A stretch of DNA of 64,000 nt from Staphylotrichum longicolle (GCA_019096155.1 JAHCVI010000005.1:2738468-2802467); one strand, 5' to 3'; counted from the first letter of the stretch, positions 1 through 11,961 are shown. Numbers and translations are program-made. The notes: a model not told the origin generated them from the letters alone.

Positions 1-1022
1 GCGACGCATGTTTTTGCGGCGAGCCGAGACCGACTGGGTTTTCGGTTTGGACTGTCTCGAAAACCCCATCCTCCGCACGACTGGGGGCTCGTCCTCCTCT
101 TCGCACTGCTCCTCCTTGATATCCGCGTCCTTCTCCACGGATTCCAGCAGGTCTGCCTTCTCCGGGGCCGGCGACACAGGGGTCATGGGGCGGTCTTCGG
201 GCTCTTCGGTTTCTTCCTTGGTCGCCCTTGTCGATCGTCGAGTCGCTCTTCCCCCTCTTCGCGTCTTTGCTGGAGTCGAGGTTGCTGCAGCTCGAGTCTT
301 GGGTTCAGCAGCAGCGCGAGACCTGGTGGCGGGCTTCCGATCCGAGTTCGCGCGGCGCTCGCCTCGCCTGGCAGGTGGTTGGTGTTCGCTTTGGTCGCAG
401 AGTTGCCTCCATTGCGGCAGGTTGTACGAGCGTTGGTGAAGGATGTTGACTTGTCGGTAGGTCCCATTCGATCCCATGATCTCTTGCTTGATGGGCTCGC
501 GAACCCGAATCTGTTTGATCCTGTCGTCCACCGGTGGCAGCGAGTCCTTCCACTCTTGAGGCGCAATGATTTTAATGATACCCGACTTCATGCCATATTT
601 GTCGACTTTCTCCATCTGAAGCTCAGATGTTAGCCAAGGGGACATGGCTGAGCTAGGGTCAGTATGCAGCGACGTACAAATTGCTTGAAATCCCGGAACT
701 GGTTCATGGTCGGCTTGAAGACGGGCACGGTGCCGGACCAGTGGTCAGGGAGAACCTCACCAATGTCCTCAACCTCGGGCTGGGACGCTGGTTCGGGTTC
801 GTCCTTTGGTTCGAGGGTCGGTCCGTCGATCGGCTCATCCTTTAGCGCATCCAGCTTATTGGCGACATCATCGAGGTCACTAAGCTCCGAGTCGCTGTCG
901 ACATCCATGGCTTTGTTACTGTCTGGGGGCGAGTGCAGGCCGGCGGGCTTGGAGCTATCGGCAGAGAGTTGGACGTCCATGGCCACGGTAGGCGCCGCAG
1001 CGCCAATCGCTTCGATGGACAT
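1..1022 (-). CDS. JmjN/JmjC histone demethylase, KDM4/Rph1-like, N-terminal part (cut by left edge)
   Basis: Minus-strand gene starting at ATG 1022. Exon 1 is 678-1022 (115 codons); a 62-nt intron (616-677, GTACGT...CAG) leads to exon 2 at 615, which runs off the window. The first 90 residues are acidic and disordered. The JmjN domain begins near residue 93 (DHWSGTVPVFKPT) and continues across the intron as MEKVDKYGMKSG, followed by a conserved block with YNLPQWRQLCDQSEHQPPARRGE. JmjN plus this block is the arrangement of fungal Rph1/Gis1/KDM4 demethylases, which remove methyl groups from H3K9/H3K36 in the nucleus. The catalytic JmjC domain with its iron ligands is not in view, so activity is inferred from the family. 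The sequence after the block is basic and low in complexity. Identity of the JmjN domain is secure; the exact subfamily is less so. Confidence 0.85.
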
Positions 1023-2648
1023 TGTGCCGGGCGCTACATGCGTCCTAGGTTTCTCCAATGGCGACAAGTGTCGAGATGCGACGGCGAGGTTGCCGAGTGT
1101 CGGGTTTCTCGTATCACAGATCGACGGAGGTGCGACTAGCGTCAGCAAGTGCCGAGTCGGAGAATGGCAGGTGCGAGACCAGGATTCTCAATGTTCTTGG
1201 AGAAGGTCGATTTGGACTGCAGGCGGGGGGCTGGGGTGCAGTGCAGTCGGGGAACTCTCGTTCGGTTTGCCGATGGGTCGATTTGGCAGGAATCTGGGCT
1301 GATGGCTCCCTGCCAGGACCTGTGCGAAGGGGAAAACGCGGGCGAGCACCAAACGGGAAAGGCGCTGAGACGGCGGGTTTCAGTGGGCGGAAATGTGCTA
1401 ACGTTGGCGCCGTTTACCTTATCTCGTAAATAAATGCTGAGCGCCGCAGATTTGCGGTTGCAGATTCAAGACCGCAGGACCAAATAAAGGCTTTGCCAGT
1501 TTTGTTTTTACTGATTCCTGGAGAGTGCCCTTGAGAATCGAAAGCCAGTTGCGAATTGTGTGACTCGAGGCTAGGAGTGAAATGCCCGGCATTCAACAAT
1601 GTCGGATTCTCGGGTTGAATTGGGAAGCGGAAACTGGCGGGCAGGGTTCTTGCCACTTCCATGAGCCTGCAAAGCCAACTTCCGCTAGACTTAATTAGGC
1701 AGCGACGCAGGACCCTCCTCAGTCACCATTCAACATGATTGGGCGATGAGGGGCCGATTTTGCAGGAGATGCTCCTGTGTGGGACGTCATGTCAACGTGC
1801 GGCTTGTGCTGTGCTCTGTCCTTTTCTGCAAGCGTGCATTGTTGAAGCTCGGGTTTTCCTGCAACGTGCGCTCTTCGATTACTCCTCGAAGTATCTAGGA
1901 CAGAACACGGGCAGTCGGGCATTTGGATAAATCCGATAGATCGAAAAAGCAATCACTGTCAACTGGCGCCTTCCTGTGTGAGCCCTGGTCAGCTGCAAGC
2001 AGAGGTTTGCGTAAACCTCGAGGGAGTTTTAATCATCAATTATTTGGGTGAGGTCGGGGAGCTTCTCAAGTCTCTCGATATGCACCAAAAACTCACTCCA
2101 CATGCTATTGAGAGGATGGAAACTAGACTATTCAAACACCCATCATCCACGATGTCACGGAGAAACTGGATCACATGTTGAAACCAAGAACCCAAGCCTC
2201 GAACAACGCATCAAATGAGATCTCCCAAGCCAGGGGTAGCTTGCAGCAGCTAAGGATGGCGACAGCAAATCGGGTCGGGCCCGGATTAGATAAGATGCAA
2301 CAGACCAAACACAAAGCCGCTGCCCCTGAGCCACCGCCCACCGGGGTACCGGTGCCGTGTGGGGGGGCTGGGATGACTTGCAGAGGAGCACTCCGCCGCC
2401 CCGGGTGCTCGGGAATATCGACATGGGGGGCAGTCGGGAGAGAGCAGAGATCCGCCCACTAGCCGCCACTGGGAAGCACCACCTCCACCCCAAGCCGGTC
2501 TCCAGCAAACCCATTCTGGCCATCGCCATCAGAAGCTTCGTGGGTGGACCACGGAGAAAAAGAGTTATGCATTATGGGGTAGCAAGGTGACAGACCAGCT
2601 CTAAGCTACAAGAATCGAAGACAAAGCCATCAACACATCTCCGCGCCA
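1023..2648. other. Intergenic region, promoter of the JmjN gene
   Basis: No supportable gene. The open frames here are short, lack conserved motifs and overlap in all directions. The side next to 1022 should hold the promoter and 5' UTR of the JmjN gene; the side next to 2649 is the 3' flank of the phosphatase gene. I see no repeat or RNA gene. Confidence 0.5.
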
Positions 2649-4697
2649 TCACCGTGTCGTCGAAGACTCGGCGCCCAGGCCAATCGCCTCAAACGCAATC
2701 AGGATGAGGTCGACAGCCAACCACGCAATGCCTGTGTAACAACAGCCGTTAGCCAGGTTCCCACCCCCACCGTGACTAGCTCCAAATCGTAACAAGATGG
2801 GGGAAAACTTACCAGCATAAACGACCAGCTTGGTCACCACCTCGACATCGTACCTCACCCTGGGCTTAATGAGCTTGGAGAAGACTTCCCTCTCGCCCAG
2901 CTCATCCTCCGCGCCGAGATACAAGTCCACGCCCGCGACGCTGTCCCCCGTAGGCGCATCCAGCGTCGGCTGAGCCACCACCGTCCCCGCGCCCATCATC
3001 CCCTCAAACTCGGCCAGCCTGCCCCCGCTCTGCACGCCCGACACCTGCGCGCACTCCCCGTCCACCGCCGACGCCGCGTCATCCCTCGCCTTCTCCCTCA
3101 GGCCATTCAGGCTGCCCTTGCCCCTTACGCTCCCATTCTCGCTCCCCAGGCTCTCCCTTCTCCTCCTCTCCCGGTACGCCAGCGTCTCGTACGCGTCGGC
3201 GGCGCTCTGCGGGCCGATGCTGACCGACCGCCCCCGGCCGGGCCCCCTGATGCTGCGCACGAGCTTGGGCAGGTCCTTGACGTTGGGCAGGACGTTGTCG
3301 TCGCGCACGTGCAGCGGGACGTCCTTGTACTCGCTGGCGGGCACGAAGAAGCGGCGGGGCAGCGACAGTCCGCTGCGCTCGATGACGCGGTACAGGTGCG
3401 GGAGGAAGCGCAGCAGGGCGGGCTTGGCGACCTCGCGCCAGGCGAAGATGACGGCGACGCCGAAGACGAGGCGGGCGACGGCGCGCGGCCAGCCGAGCGC
3501 GGCGAGGTCGAAGGTCGCGTCGGGCCCGTTGTAGATGGCGGCGAGGCGCGTCGAGTAGCGGGCGAAGCGCCAGGTGCCGCACTCGACGCCGATGGTGACG
3601 CCCGCGAAGGCGACGCTGTCGTCGAAGCAGGGGCAGTCGTCGGCGGGCTCCGGGTGGACGCGCACGAGGAGGAGGATGACGAGGGCGATGGTCAGCGGGG
3701 CGACGTAGGTGCTGGACTGGAGCCAGGCTTCCAAGCGCGCCGCGTAGGTGAACTCGGCGAGGGAGATGGCAGCGCCCATGGCCGAGCCGACGATCACGTC
3801 GACGAACCCGTGCATGCCGCAGTACAGGCGGCCGATGATGATGGAGAGGGCGTAGAAGTAGGCGAGGGCCTCGAGGGCGAAAGTGGTAGTGGGGGAGAAG
3901 GTGTTGCTCGGGCTGTGGAGGAGTAGGATCCCGTAGACGGCGACGGAGACGGCGTTGGCCGAGTGCGTCGACGGGAAGCCGTATTCGAGCGCGGCCGAGC
4001 CGGACATGGTAATGCGCTGGAGAGGCGGCGACAGCGGGCGCGGGAGGGAGCACATGTCCTTGATGAAGCCGGTGAAGAAGACGCCCGAGGCGAGGATGTG
4101 GATGAGTCTGCCCCCCCGACGTCATGTCAGTCATTCTCCATCTCGTGCGAGTTGGTTTGGCTCGTACCCCTTGCCAAAGTCTCTAAAGCCGCACCAAAAG
4201 AGAATTGGCAGCGAGACCATGAAGAAGGTGTGTGTGCCGAGGTTGGCCGTGATGGCAAAGTAGCTATCGAGGGCGGGGGTCCGCATCATGCTCTGGAGGG
4301 AGGCCAGGTACGGCGTCTCCCACCGCACGATGGGGAGCATGTGTTGTCGCAGGTCGTACCGCCATTTCGGGAGTGCTCGCCTGTCTGGCCGTTGCTGTCA
4401 GCGCTGTTTCTTTCCCCAGACAAGCTCTTGAGCGCAGAGGATTCTCGACGGCTGTTCCCCATGCGGCAGAAGGTCTTCTCGGGGCGGGGCAGTTCAGGGG
4501 TTGCAGCGGCACGCGATAAGATGGACGGGGTTCGGTGCTCAATCAGCGCAAGCAAGCAACATACAATGGTGCAGGCTCCTCAACCCAGCGTCCACGACGC
4601 CATTCTGGCCCTTCGGTTCGACAATGGTCGGCGGGGGCGGCGGCGGGGTATTGGTCAGCGCCGGGCCGGAGCCAGCGCCACGCTTCGGCGAAGTCAT
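2649..4697 (-). CDS. LCB3: Sphingoid long-chain base-phosphate phosphatase (PAP2 family, Lcb3/Ysr-like)
   Basis: Four exons: 4565-4697, 4168-4384, 2813-4107 and 2649-2731, joined in frame to 575 codons. Introns are 180, 60 and 81 nt with GTATGT, GTACGA and GTAAGT donors. All three PAP2 phosphatase motifs are visible: K133-x6-R140P, PSTHS at 162-166, and R210-x5-H216-x3-D220 (GRLYCGMHGFVDV). Several hydrophobic membrane segments surround them. Family members dephosphorylate sphingosine/dihydrosphingosine 1-phosphate in the ER, controlling sphingolipid recycling. The start at 4697 (ACCATGACT context) gives a proline-rich cytosolic N-terminus; the join HH-YRRALPKWRYDLRQ across intron 1 matches the conserved stretch before the first membrane segment. 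The C-terminal third is a hydrophilic loop followed by two final hydrophobic segments. A long antisense open frame is only a GC-rich shadow. Confidence 0.9.
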
Positions 4698-5168
4698 GGT
4701 ATCGGGATCGGAGCCGTGCGGCCGTGTCGCGCGCCAATTGAGGCCCCGAGCGGGCAGCAGGAGGAGCGGGTGGGGGAGCAGCGGTCGGCGTCGCGGTCGG
4801 CGTCGGCGTCGGCGTCGGTGCAGGAGCAGCTGTGCGACATGGAGCGTGGCAACGCGACCCCCGGGACCCAGAGACGAGAAAAGCCTGTGGCCGTGGGGAC
4901 TCGGCTCGTCAATCGCCGGCGTCTGGCTTGTCGCTCGGCGAAATGCACGAACGAGGGTTGGACTTGTGTTGGTCTTGGCGTTCTCAAACCCCTGTCCTGC
5001 CCTCTGGCTGCCTGCCGCGACCACACTGTGTTGTACCCGGATAGAGCATGTGGACTGCCCACAATAACTGAGGTTCAGGGTGTCGGTGTGTCATTCGGTT
5101 CCAGGACCTCCCTTTGTGACTGTGTAAAATCAACAAACTCAACCCAGCAACCCCCAAGGCCAAAAACC
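4698..5168. promoter_or_regulatory. Divergent promoter, LCB phosphatase / OAR1-like reductase
   Basis: A 471-bp spacer separates two head-to-head start codons, so it must contain both core promoters and 5' UTRs. It carries a short GTCGGC-type tandem hexamer around 4784-4818. No transcription-factor site is convincing. Confidence 0.5.
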
Positions 5169-6348
5169 ATGAACCGCTTCCCCCTCGCCGGCAAAACCGC
5201 CGTCGTGACCGGCGGCGCAGGGGGAATCGGGTTTGCCATCGCATCACGGTTCGCACATGAAGGGGCCAGCGTCGTGCTTGCAGGCCGCACCCAGTCCAAA
5301 CTCCACGCGGCCCTCTCACAGCTCCAGGAGATCAAGCCATGGACACCCCCCCAACCCCAGGCCCACAGCACACACTGCCTCGATGTCCGGACGCCGCGGG
5401 GGTGGGCGAGTCTCGTGGAGGCGCATGTACGTCTATTCGTTCCGCAATTGGTCATTGAGCTTGTGCACCTCCGAGTTTCACTCTTTGCGATCGAAGTTAG
5501 TCAGTGATGAGAGAAGGAACCGCTGACACATGTTTTACGCTGCAGAAGAAAATCGACATCCTCGTCAACTGCGCCGGCGAGACCCAGCACTCCCTCCTCC
5601 TCCGCCTGGGCGAGGAGGAAGTCGACAACCTGCTGGCAAGCAACCTGCGCAGCGCCATCTTGGGGTGCAAGACGGTCGGCAAGCAGATGACAGCCCGCCA
5701 CAGCGGCGGGTCCATCATCAACGTCTCCAGCCTGCTGGCGTACCGCGCGGCGGCCGGCACCGCTGTGTATGCTGCTGCCAAGGCGGGCCAGCTAGGTACG
5801 ACTGCTTCTCGGAGGGAGCATGGAAAATTGGTTCACTTACACGCCGATGCACAATAGGCTTGACCACCGCGCTCTCCCAAGAGTTTGCCCGATCCAGCAT
5901 CCGTGTAAACGCCATTGTGCCAGGGTACATCGAGACTGACATGACGCAAGGTAATCCCATCTCCTTACTCACAAGTTCCTGTCAAGGTTCTTTTATTCGT
6001 TTCCTCTATCTGCCCCCTGCGTGTCCCCCCCCCCCCCCCCAAATCCCAAAGTCCCACGCGCCATCAAGTTCCCCGAGAGATGCTCCAGCGCGTGTTCCCA
6101 GCCCAGTCAAGTCCAATCAGCCAGTTTTGCTTGCTTGCTTGCCAGTCATACATTTGCCCAAGACTAATCCTACATGCCCGCCACGCCGTAAAAAAGATCT
6201 CGCAAACAAGACCGATCTTATGAAGCGTATCCCGCTCGGCCGCTTCGGCAAAGCCAGCGAAGTCGCCGATGCCGCTGCCTTCCTCGCCAAAAACGATTAT
6301 GCAAACAACTGCATCCTCAACCTCGACGGCGGGCTGAGCGCCGTCTGA
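5169..6348 (+). CDS. OAR1: 3-oxoacyl-ACP reductase-like short-chain dehydrogenase (FabG/Oar1 type)
   Basis: Exons 5169-5426, 5546-5795, 5858-5950 and 6197-6348 join in frame to 250 residues, the normal FabG length. The cofactor motif TGGAGGIG lies at 14-21, NCAG at 94-97, the catalytic serine near 147, and Y161-x3-K165 (YAAAK). The PGYIETDM stretch and the terminal NLDGGLSAV are typical of FabG/CBR4/Oar1 enzymes, which reduce 3-ketoacyl-ACP in (mitochondrial) type II fatty acid synthesis. No clear presequence is seen, so mitochondrial location is inferred from orthology only. Intron 3 (246 nt) contains a run of 16 C and ends in an unusual AAAAAG acceptor; that acceptor was chosen because it restores the conserved TQ-DLANK...LMKRIPLGRFG join. 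It lies head to head with the phosphatase gene. Confidence 0.85.
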
Positions 6349-6431
6349 GCGCTGGCCCGCCTGTTAATGTGCAGTCGTCGTGGTATGGTGCGAACTAGAT
6401 CGCACGTGGTTCCAGGGATAGCGTGCGTGTC

Positions 6432-8492
6432 TCAGTCGTCGTCAATGAGGATGGCACCCCCCGCGCTGTCGTCGACAATGACAACATCGTCGTCCTTCTG
6501 CGCCGTCGACGCGGTCTTTGCCTTCTTGACAGTCGCGATATCCTCCGGTCCTTCTGGATGTGGCCGCTTCGCTGGCACGACCTCGGCTACTCCTTCGCTG
6601 TGCTGCCTACTGCCATTCGTAGTGCCATGGCCATTGGCTTCGGGCGCGGGCGTCTTCCGCGGCTTGGTTGGGATCTTGATCTCGCCGGAAGAGGCACCCC
6701 TGACGGGCTTGTCCTCGAGAGGTTCCTTGCTGTGGGCGGGTCAGCAGGACGGTTACGAGCAGACGGAGAAGGAGGGGAAATCATACGCTTCTTGGATGGC
6801 GACCACCACGTTGACGTACGGATCCTCGTCGTCTTCATCTGTGATGGTCAAGAACGAATCCGCCTTGATGCCTGTACGATAGTGTGTTAGACGGCGCAAA
6901 TACCAATGTCCCTTGAGATGCCCAACGTACCGAGATCGCTCAGCTTCTTGTCAAGATTGTCCGTCTCATCTGGGTCGTACAGAATGCCAACCTCATTGGC
7001 GATCGAAATCTCCTTTTCGCCGTAGCCCAGCTGGAGCTTCAAGAAATCCTCAACGAGGTCGTTGAGTGTCGCCCTTGAGAGATCGACGTATGCGCGCGTT
7101 TGGAACACGCTACAGACCGGGCAGTCCGGGTTGGGCTCCCTGGACTTGTCCGACGCGAGGAGCCGGGATGGCCCAAACGGCGTCAGGAACACCTCCTTGG
7201 CCTTGTCGTACTCGCCCTTGAGCACCTTGAACGACTCGAGGACGCAGAGGCCGGCCACGATGGCGTTCGTGGTGGCAATGGCGGGGATGATGTTGCCCGC
7301 CATCTGCTTGATGTCAAACTTGGACTTGCGGTCGATGCCAAAGAGCGTCGACCGGATGTTTGCGCTGGCTGCAACGAAATCCAGCGTGTCCTCGTCGTCC
7401 TTGTCAAACGCAATGATAGCATCTTGCCCAGAGCCGTCCTGTGCGCTCTGGAGCTCGAGGAGGCGTTTGCTGAGCCTGTCTAGGCTGTCGTTGAAAACGA
7501 CCAGGTTCTCTTCCAGCGACCAGACCTTCTGATCGTCCTTGAGCACCGCGTCTTTTGCCGCCACTGCCTCCGAGGCCTTCTCCAGCAGCGACTTGTAACT
7601 GAGCGGCTCTGGCGGCTTCCTGGTCTTCCACATGTCCTCCATGGAGCGCAGCCGCACGATGTCTGTGTTGAAGACCTTGTCGAAGAGCAGCTCGTGAAAC
7701 TCGGGACTGCCGACCGACGACCGGATCGTTTTCAGCGCCTCTGACTCTTTCTTGAGTTCCTCGATCTCGTGCGCATTCTCGGCGTCGGCGGAGTGGTCGA
7801 ACGCCGCTGTGTCCTCGCTCGTTCCAAAGATCTCCACAAGCAAATAGCTCTTGCCCCAGACGATGCAGTGAATTGGTTGACTCGGTGTGCTGCGAATTGT
7901 GCAGACGGGGAACGACTTGGGCGTCTCCTTGGGCGTGCAGTCGTAGCAAGCTGTGACGCCCTTCTTGATGACTTGGACCTGGCCATTAAAGCCCGTGGTC
8001 CCACTCTCAATCAATGGCACATCGGCGGCTAAGCACATCTTGTTCACATGCCGCCTCGCTTCCAGGTTGTCCAGCGCATTGAATACGATCTTGAACTGGC
8101 TGAACCATTCGATGCTGAACTGGGGGTCTTTGATGTTGGCATGATGGGCGACGATGTTGACTGCCCTGTTGAACTTTTCGGCGACTTCCTTCGCAACCTG
8201 GAATCCGAAATGTCAGTCGGGTCGGTTCAATTGGGCACTGGGAGGGGTCCCATACCAAAGCTTTGGGTTTCTTGATGTGCTCCTGGCGGAAAAGGAACTG
8301 CCGGTTGAGATTGCTGAGATCGATCGTGTCGAGGTCGACAATGTGGATTTCCCCAAAGCCGGTAAGCACGAGGTTTTTGAGAAGCTCGCATCCGATGCCG
8401 CCAGCGCCGACCATCAACACGCGCGACTGTCTCGTTAGCAACGTCACAACGGGAATGTCAGGGTCCATTTCAGACAGGAAGGCGGTTGCCAT
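6432..8492 (-). CDS. UBA2: SUMO-activating enzyme subunit Uba2
   Basis: Exons 8256-8492, 6931-8197, 6787-6871 and 6432-6729 give 628 residues with introns of 58, 59 and 57 nt. The ATP-binding glycine motif GAGGIG is at 29-34, followed by DLDTIDLSNLNRQFLFR. Zinc-binding CYDC (163-166) and a later CPVC pair are present. The catalytic cysteine is C178 in PVCTIRSTPSQPIHCIVW. The C-terminus carries a ubiquitin-fold region, a basic stretch (KRPH...VKKAK, a likely nuclear signal) and acidic hydrophobic DDDVVIVDDS, a SUMO-interaction motif. With Aos1 it adenylates SUMO and passes it to Ubc9 in the nucleus. Start 8492 was chosen over an upstream in-frame methionine because it gives the family N-terminus just before the GAGGIG motif. 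All catalytic residues are intact. Confidence 0.95.
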
Positions 8493-9602
8493 GGGGATGA
8501 GAAGAAGGAAGAAGAAGGAGAGGATCAACAAATGACGAGAGGTTCGCGATGGGAAGTGAAGTGCGCAAAGTCCAATGTGGGATCGGGAAATGGAGGTCAA
8601 AGTGAGCGCTCTGGTCTGGGAGCGGCGGCGGGGAGTACGATGCAGAGAAAGAAGCCTTAAGAAAGAAGAGAGACAACGAACAACTTTCGGTTACCTACCT
8701 GCTTAACATGAGCATTCAAGCTGCGGCCCAGGGCTTGCGAATTGAAGCTATCGCGGGTCAAAGAAGGTGGGATCACTGGCGCAACCGGCGCAGCGGGCGC
8801 AATCGGTGCGACTGGTGCGACCAGTGCTGGGATGCCGCCATTCCCAAGTGCCGGATCCATGATGCAATTGTCCAGTCAAGAGAGAGGAGCAAGGGAAGGA
8901 GGAGAATAAAACGGATGGTTCCCAGAAAAAAAGACAGGATCCTATGGGATCGCCATCTAGCTCAGGGACAGAAAGAGGGAAAGTTGCATCGCAGCCTTGT
9001 CAGGATCATCGCTTTCTGACTTGGATGGGAAACAGGCACAGATGGTCGCATGCGTCCCTCACTCAGCCAACGCTGGAATGGAGTGGGTCAACGCGATTGC
9101 CCACCAACGCGACTGGGATGGATTTCCAGAGTGGTCCGTGCTTCAAGCTCACTGACATCGAGCGCCAAGGCACTTCAGGTCCTCTCCAGTGGGCTGCAGA
9201 GTGCCCGTCTCCCATTGGACGCCTTGCAGTGACTGCCCGAAGAATCCACTTTGCATCCAATCTCGCCCCGATCCATCAGCTCGGCGTTCCACGAGACAGA
9301 CATGAGCAGTTGCTTGTCTGTGGCAGTTTTCGGTGTGCTCTTACTGTAACATGGAAGACCGTACGGACTTTGAGGGAAACCAGGTAGACCGTAGCATTCT
9401 GATAACAACTACACCCAGGGCTGTGGCAATGGCATTTTTTTCCTAGTTGAAGCGTTGTTCTCAGGCCCCTGAATCACTGTGCGCGTTTCGGCCTTTTTCA
9501 CCAAATTCCGTTTCCCCTTTTACACCGCCAGGCCTCAACACCCAAAGCAACATTTCACCCTCACCCTCTTCCTTCTTCTTTCGCCTTTCACTGCACCCTA
9601 CA
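8493..9602. promoter_or_regulatory. Divergent promoter, UBA2 / QNG1
   Basis: A 1.1-kb spacer between head-to-head genes. On the UBA2 side a minus-strand 67-codon open frame (8657-8860) may be an upstream ORF. An inverted CCAAT box (ATTGG) is at 9214-9218. The last ~100 nt before 9603 are pyrimidine-rich, as is common in fungal 5' leaders. No RNA gene was seen. Confidence 0.5.
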
Positions 9603-10963
9603 ATGTCAGACGACGAGCCCGATCTTGAGCTGCTTGCCCTCCTCCGGCAACACTTGCAGGGCAAACTCACCCTCAACGATGAGCCCGAGACGGGTGTGCT
9701 GGAGGGCGCCGAGTACGTCTACGACAACGCCATAGACGTCGCCATCGACATGCGCTCCTGCAAGAACGCCGCCGCGGCCATCCACGCCCAGATGCAGCAA
9801 AAGCAGTATTCGCCCGCCACGTGGTCCGCCCACGAGCTGCACCCGGACCGGACCAAGATCGGCCCAGAGGCCACCGTCGCCTTCATCTTCACCATGGACC
9901 TGCTCAACTTCTCCTTCTGGTCTGAGCTGCCTGATGCGGAGCGGTTTGCGATTGAGTACCGCGGACAGCGGTGGACCGGGTACTGGAGCTTGGTGGCCGC
10001 GATGCAGCGGGCGTTGGATGAAGGTAGGTCGGTTTCCGGACGTGTGCGCAGGTCTCGGCTGCCTGTCGTTTGTGTACAGTACTCGTTACAGGACTGGAAT
10101 AAAATGTTGATTGGTCATTTTCTCAAAGGCATCCCCATTACGGACTCGCACTTCTGGCAGGATGAAGAGGAGTGCACCCTGGACGTCCTGAGGCAGGTCT
10201 TTCGGTCGTGTACAAACGAGGAGATGCCGTTGCTGGCCGAGCGGCTCGCCTGCCTGCGTGAGGCCGGCAAGGTGCTGTATGAAGTATGTGCTCAGCCATC
10301 CGGCTCAATCGTTTTTGTCTTTTTTTGTTTTTTTTTGGCTGCCGCTGCTGTCCGCCGAAATCTGACATCCCGGCCAGAGATACGAATGCCACCCAATAAA
10401 CCTCATCGAAGAGGCAAATGGCTCCGCCGCAGCGTTGGTCAACCTGCTCGCTCGCGACTTCAGCTGCTTCCGCGACGAGCATGTCTTTGACGGGCGGCGG
10501 AAACCCATCCGCATCCTCAAACGGGCACAGATCCTGGTCGCTGATCTCTGGGCCTGCTTTGAGGGTGAGGGGTATGGGAAATTCCGGGATATCGACAAGA
10601 TCACCATGTTTGCCGATTACCGTGTGCCTCAAATCCTCAACACCATGGGGTGCATCTCATACAGCCCCCCGCTGGACACAGCGATACGGCTCAAGAAGGA
10701 CATCCCCTGCGGGAAAAGCTGGGAGATGCAACTGAGAGGTAGGCTTGCCCGTCTTCCCTCATGTCGGACACACTCGCTGACTCTTCCCAGCGTGCAGCAT
10801 ATGGTGCGTCGAACTAATACGCAGGGAAATCGTCAAGCGATACCCCGGCACCCATACAAACGCCATTCTGATCGATTTCTTCCTGTACGACACAATAAAG
10901 GAGATGGAAGCCGCGGGGCAAGAGAGCGTCCCGCACCACCGGACGAGGAGTATTTGGTACTGA
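9603..10963 (+). CDS. QNG1: Queuosine salvage hydrolase (Qng1, DUF2419 family)
   Basis: Exons 9603-10023, 10129-10283, 10378-10738 and 10791-10963 join to 369 residues. Conserved DUF2419/Q_salvage features are YWSLVAAMQRALDE-GIPIT, RILKRAQILVADLWAC, FADYRVPQIL and the C-terminal IDFFLYD. Human C9orf64 and the S. pombe orthologue release queuine from queuosine 5'-phosphate so that TGT can insert it in tRNA with GUN anticodons; fungi depend on such salvage because they do not make queuine. Intron 1 (105 nt) is a multiple of three, has no stop and ends with an AAAG acceptor; I splice it because GIPIT follows ALDE directly in the family, but retention would add 35 residues in frame. The last two introns have ordinary CAG acceptors. 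Cytosolic soluble enzyme expected. Confidence 0.9.
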
Positions 10964-11179
10964 GCCAGGCACGCTAGATTCAAAGCCAACTGATCGCTTA
11001 GCCAGAGTCGGAGCATCCTAGACGGACAAAGCTAGACAATCCCCCGCAAATAGAGCACGCAAGAAGACCCCATAGACAAAAGCCCTTTCCCTGCCCAAAC
11101 TCCCAAACTCCGTTCCCAACTCATCATCATCGTACAAAACGCCGCAATCCCGTGAAAGCGCTCCTTCCCGTTTGAAGCC

Positions 11180-11961
11180 CTAAACCCCGACCGACCCAAC
11201 AGCACTCGAGTTCAGCAGCTCGTCCATATGCGCCCTCTCAATCCCCGCATTCCCCTTCGCCTCCTCCTTCAACAACACGGCGAGCACCTCGACCGGCGGG
11301 TTCAGCCCCAGGCGCTGGGCCCGCTGCCACCGCTTCATGCGCGCAATGCCAATGCACGGCTACCAGCCACATTAGATTAGCCCACGCCCGCCTCCCACAG
11401 AAACCAAGCCCACGCCAAGCAAAAGAGTTCTAAAGCGACAGGATGGAATGAGATGATACGTACCCCATACTGCGAGCTCACGTCAAAGTACCGCAGCACC
11501 TTCTCCCCGGTCGTCAGGCCCTCGCCATGCTTCTTGTGCACCGCCCTGGCGTTGCGGCTCGACTCAATGTCGGACCAGTACCGCTCAATCGCCTTGTCGG
11601 TGATCTTGGCCGCCTTCAACTCGGCGTCCGTCTTTTCCGGCGCTGCTGCTACAGCCGGCTGCGTGGCGGGCTTGATCTGGACGGCGAGCGTGGCGTGGCT
11701 CTCGTCATCTCCGGCGGCGGTCGGGGTTGTGGGGGTGAGCGGCGGCTGGCTGTTGTCGTCGTCGTCTTCTGTCTTTGGGGAGGTTGCCTTGGTGGTGGTC
11801 GGCTCTGGAGTGGGCTCCGGGATGTATTCCTTTGCACGCGACGGGGACTTGTAGCCTTCTTTGCCGGTCTGGATGGCTTTGGTCACCTTGTGCTTGAAGC
11901 TGAGGGTGGATTGCTTGCCGGCGCCGGTGGACGACCGGGTCGAACGGCGAGTGGTCGGCAT
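11180..11961 (-). CDS. POLD4: DNA polymerase delta small subunit (POLD4/Cdm1)
   Basis: Two exons, 11464-11961 and 11180-11359, separated by a 104-nt intron, give 225 residues. The C-terminal half holds the conserved DNA_pol_delta_4 block: AIERYWSDIE...GEKVLRYFDVSSQYG, continuing across the intron as PCIGIARMKRWQRAQRLGLNPPVEV. The N-terminal half is disordered and Thr/Pro/Asp-rich. A QSTLSF motif at residues 17-22 sits in a basic context like PCNA-interacting peptides, although the usual aromatic pair is incomplete. The subunit stabilises polymerase delta at the fork; budding yeast lacks it while S. pombe (Cdm1) and filamentous fungi keep it. Start 11961 is the only methionine upstream of the conserved block in this frame that gives the basic N-terminus (MPTTRRSTR). 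Confidence 0.92.

Noticed and set aside
3079..4134. Long minus-strand Arg/Pro/His-rich open frame
   Set aside because: It is an alternate-frame shadow of the LCB phosphatase exon, with biased composition and no domain.
3963..5507. 514-codon plus-strand open frame
   Set aside because: It runs antisense to the phosphatase, through the promoter and into the reductase; only the last part (from 5169) is real.
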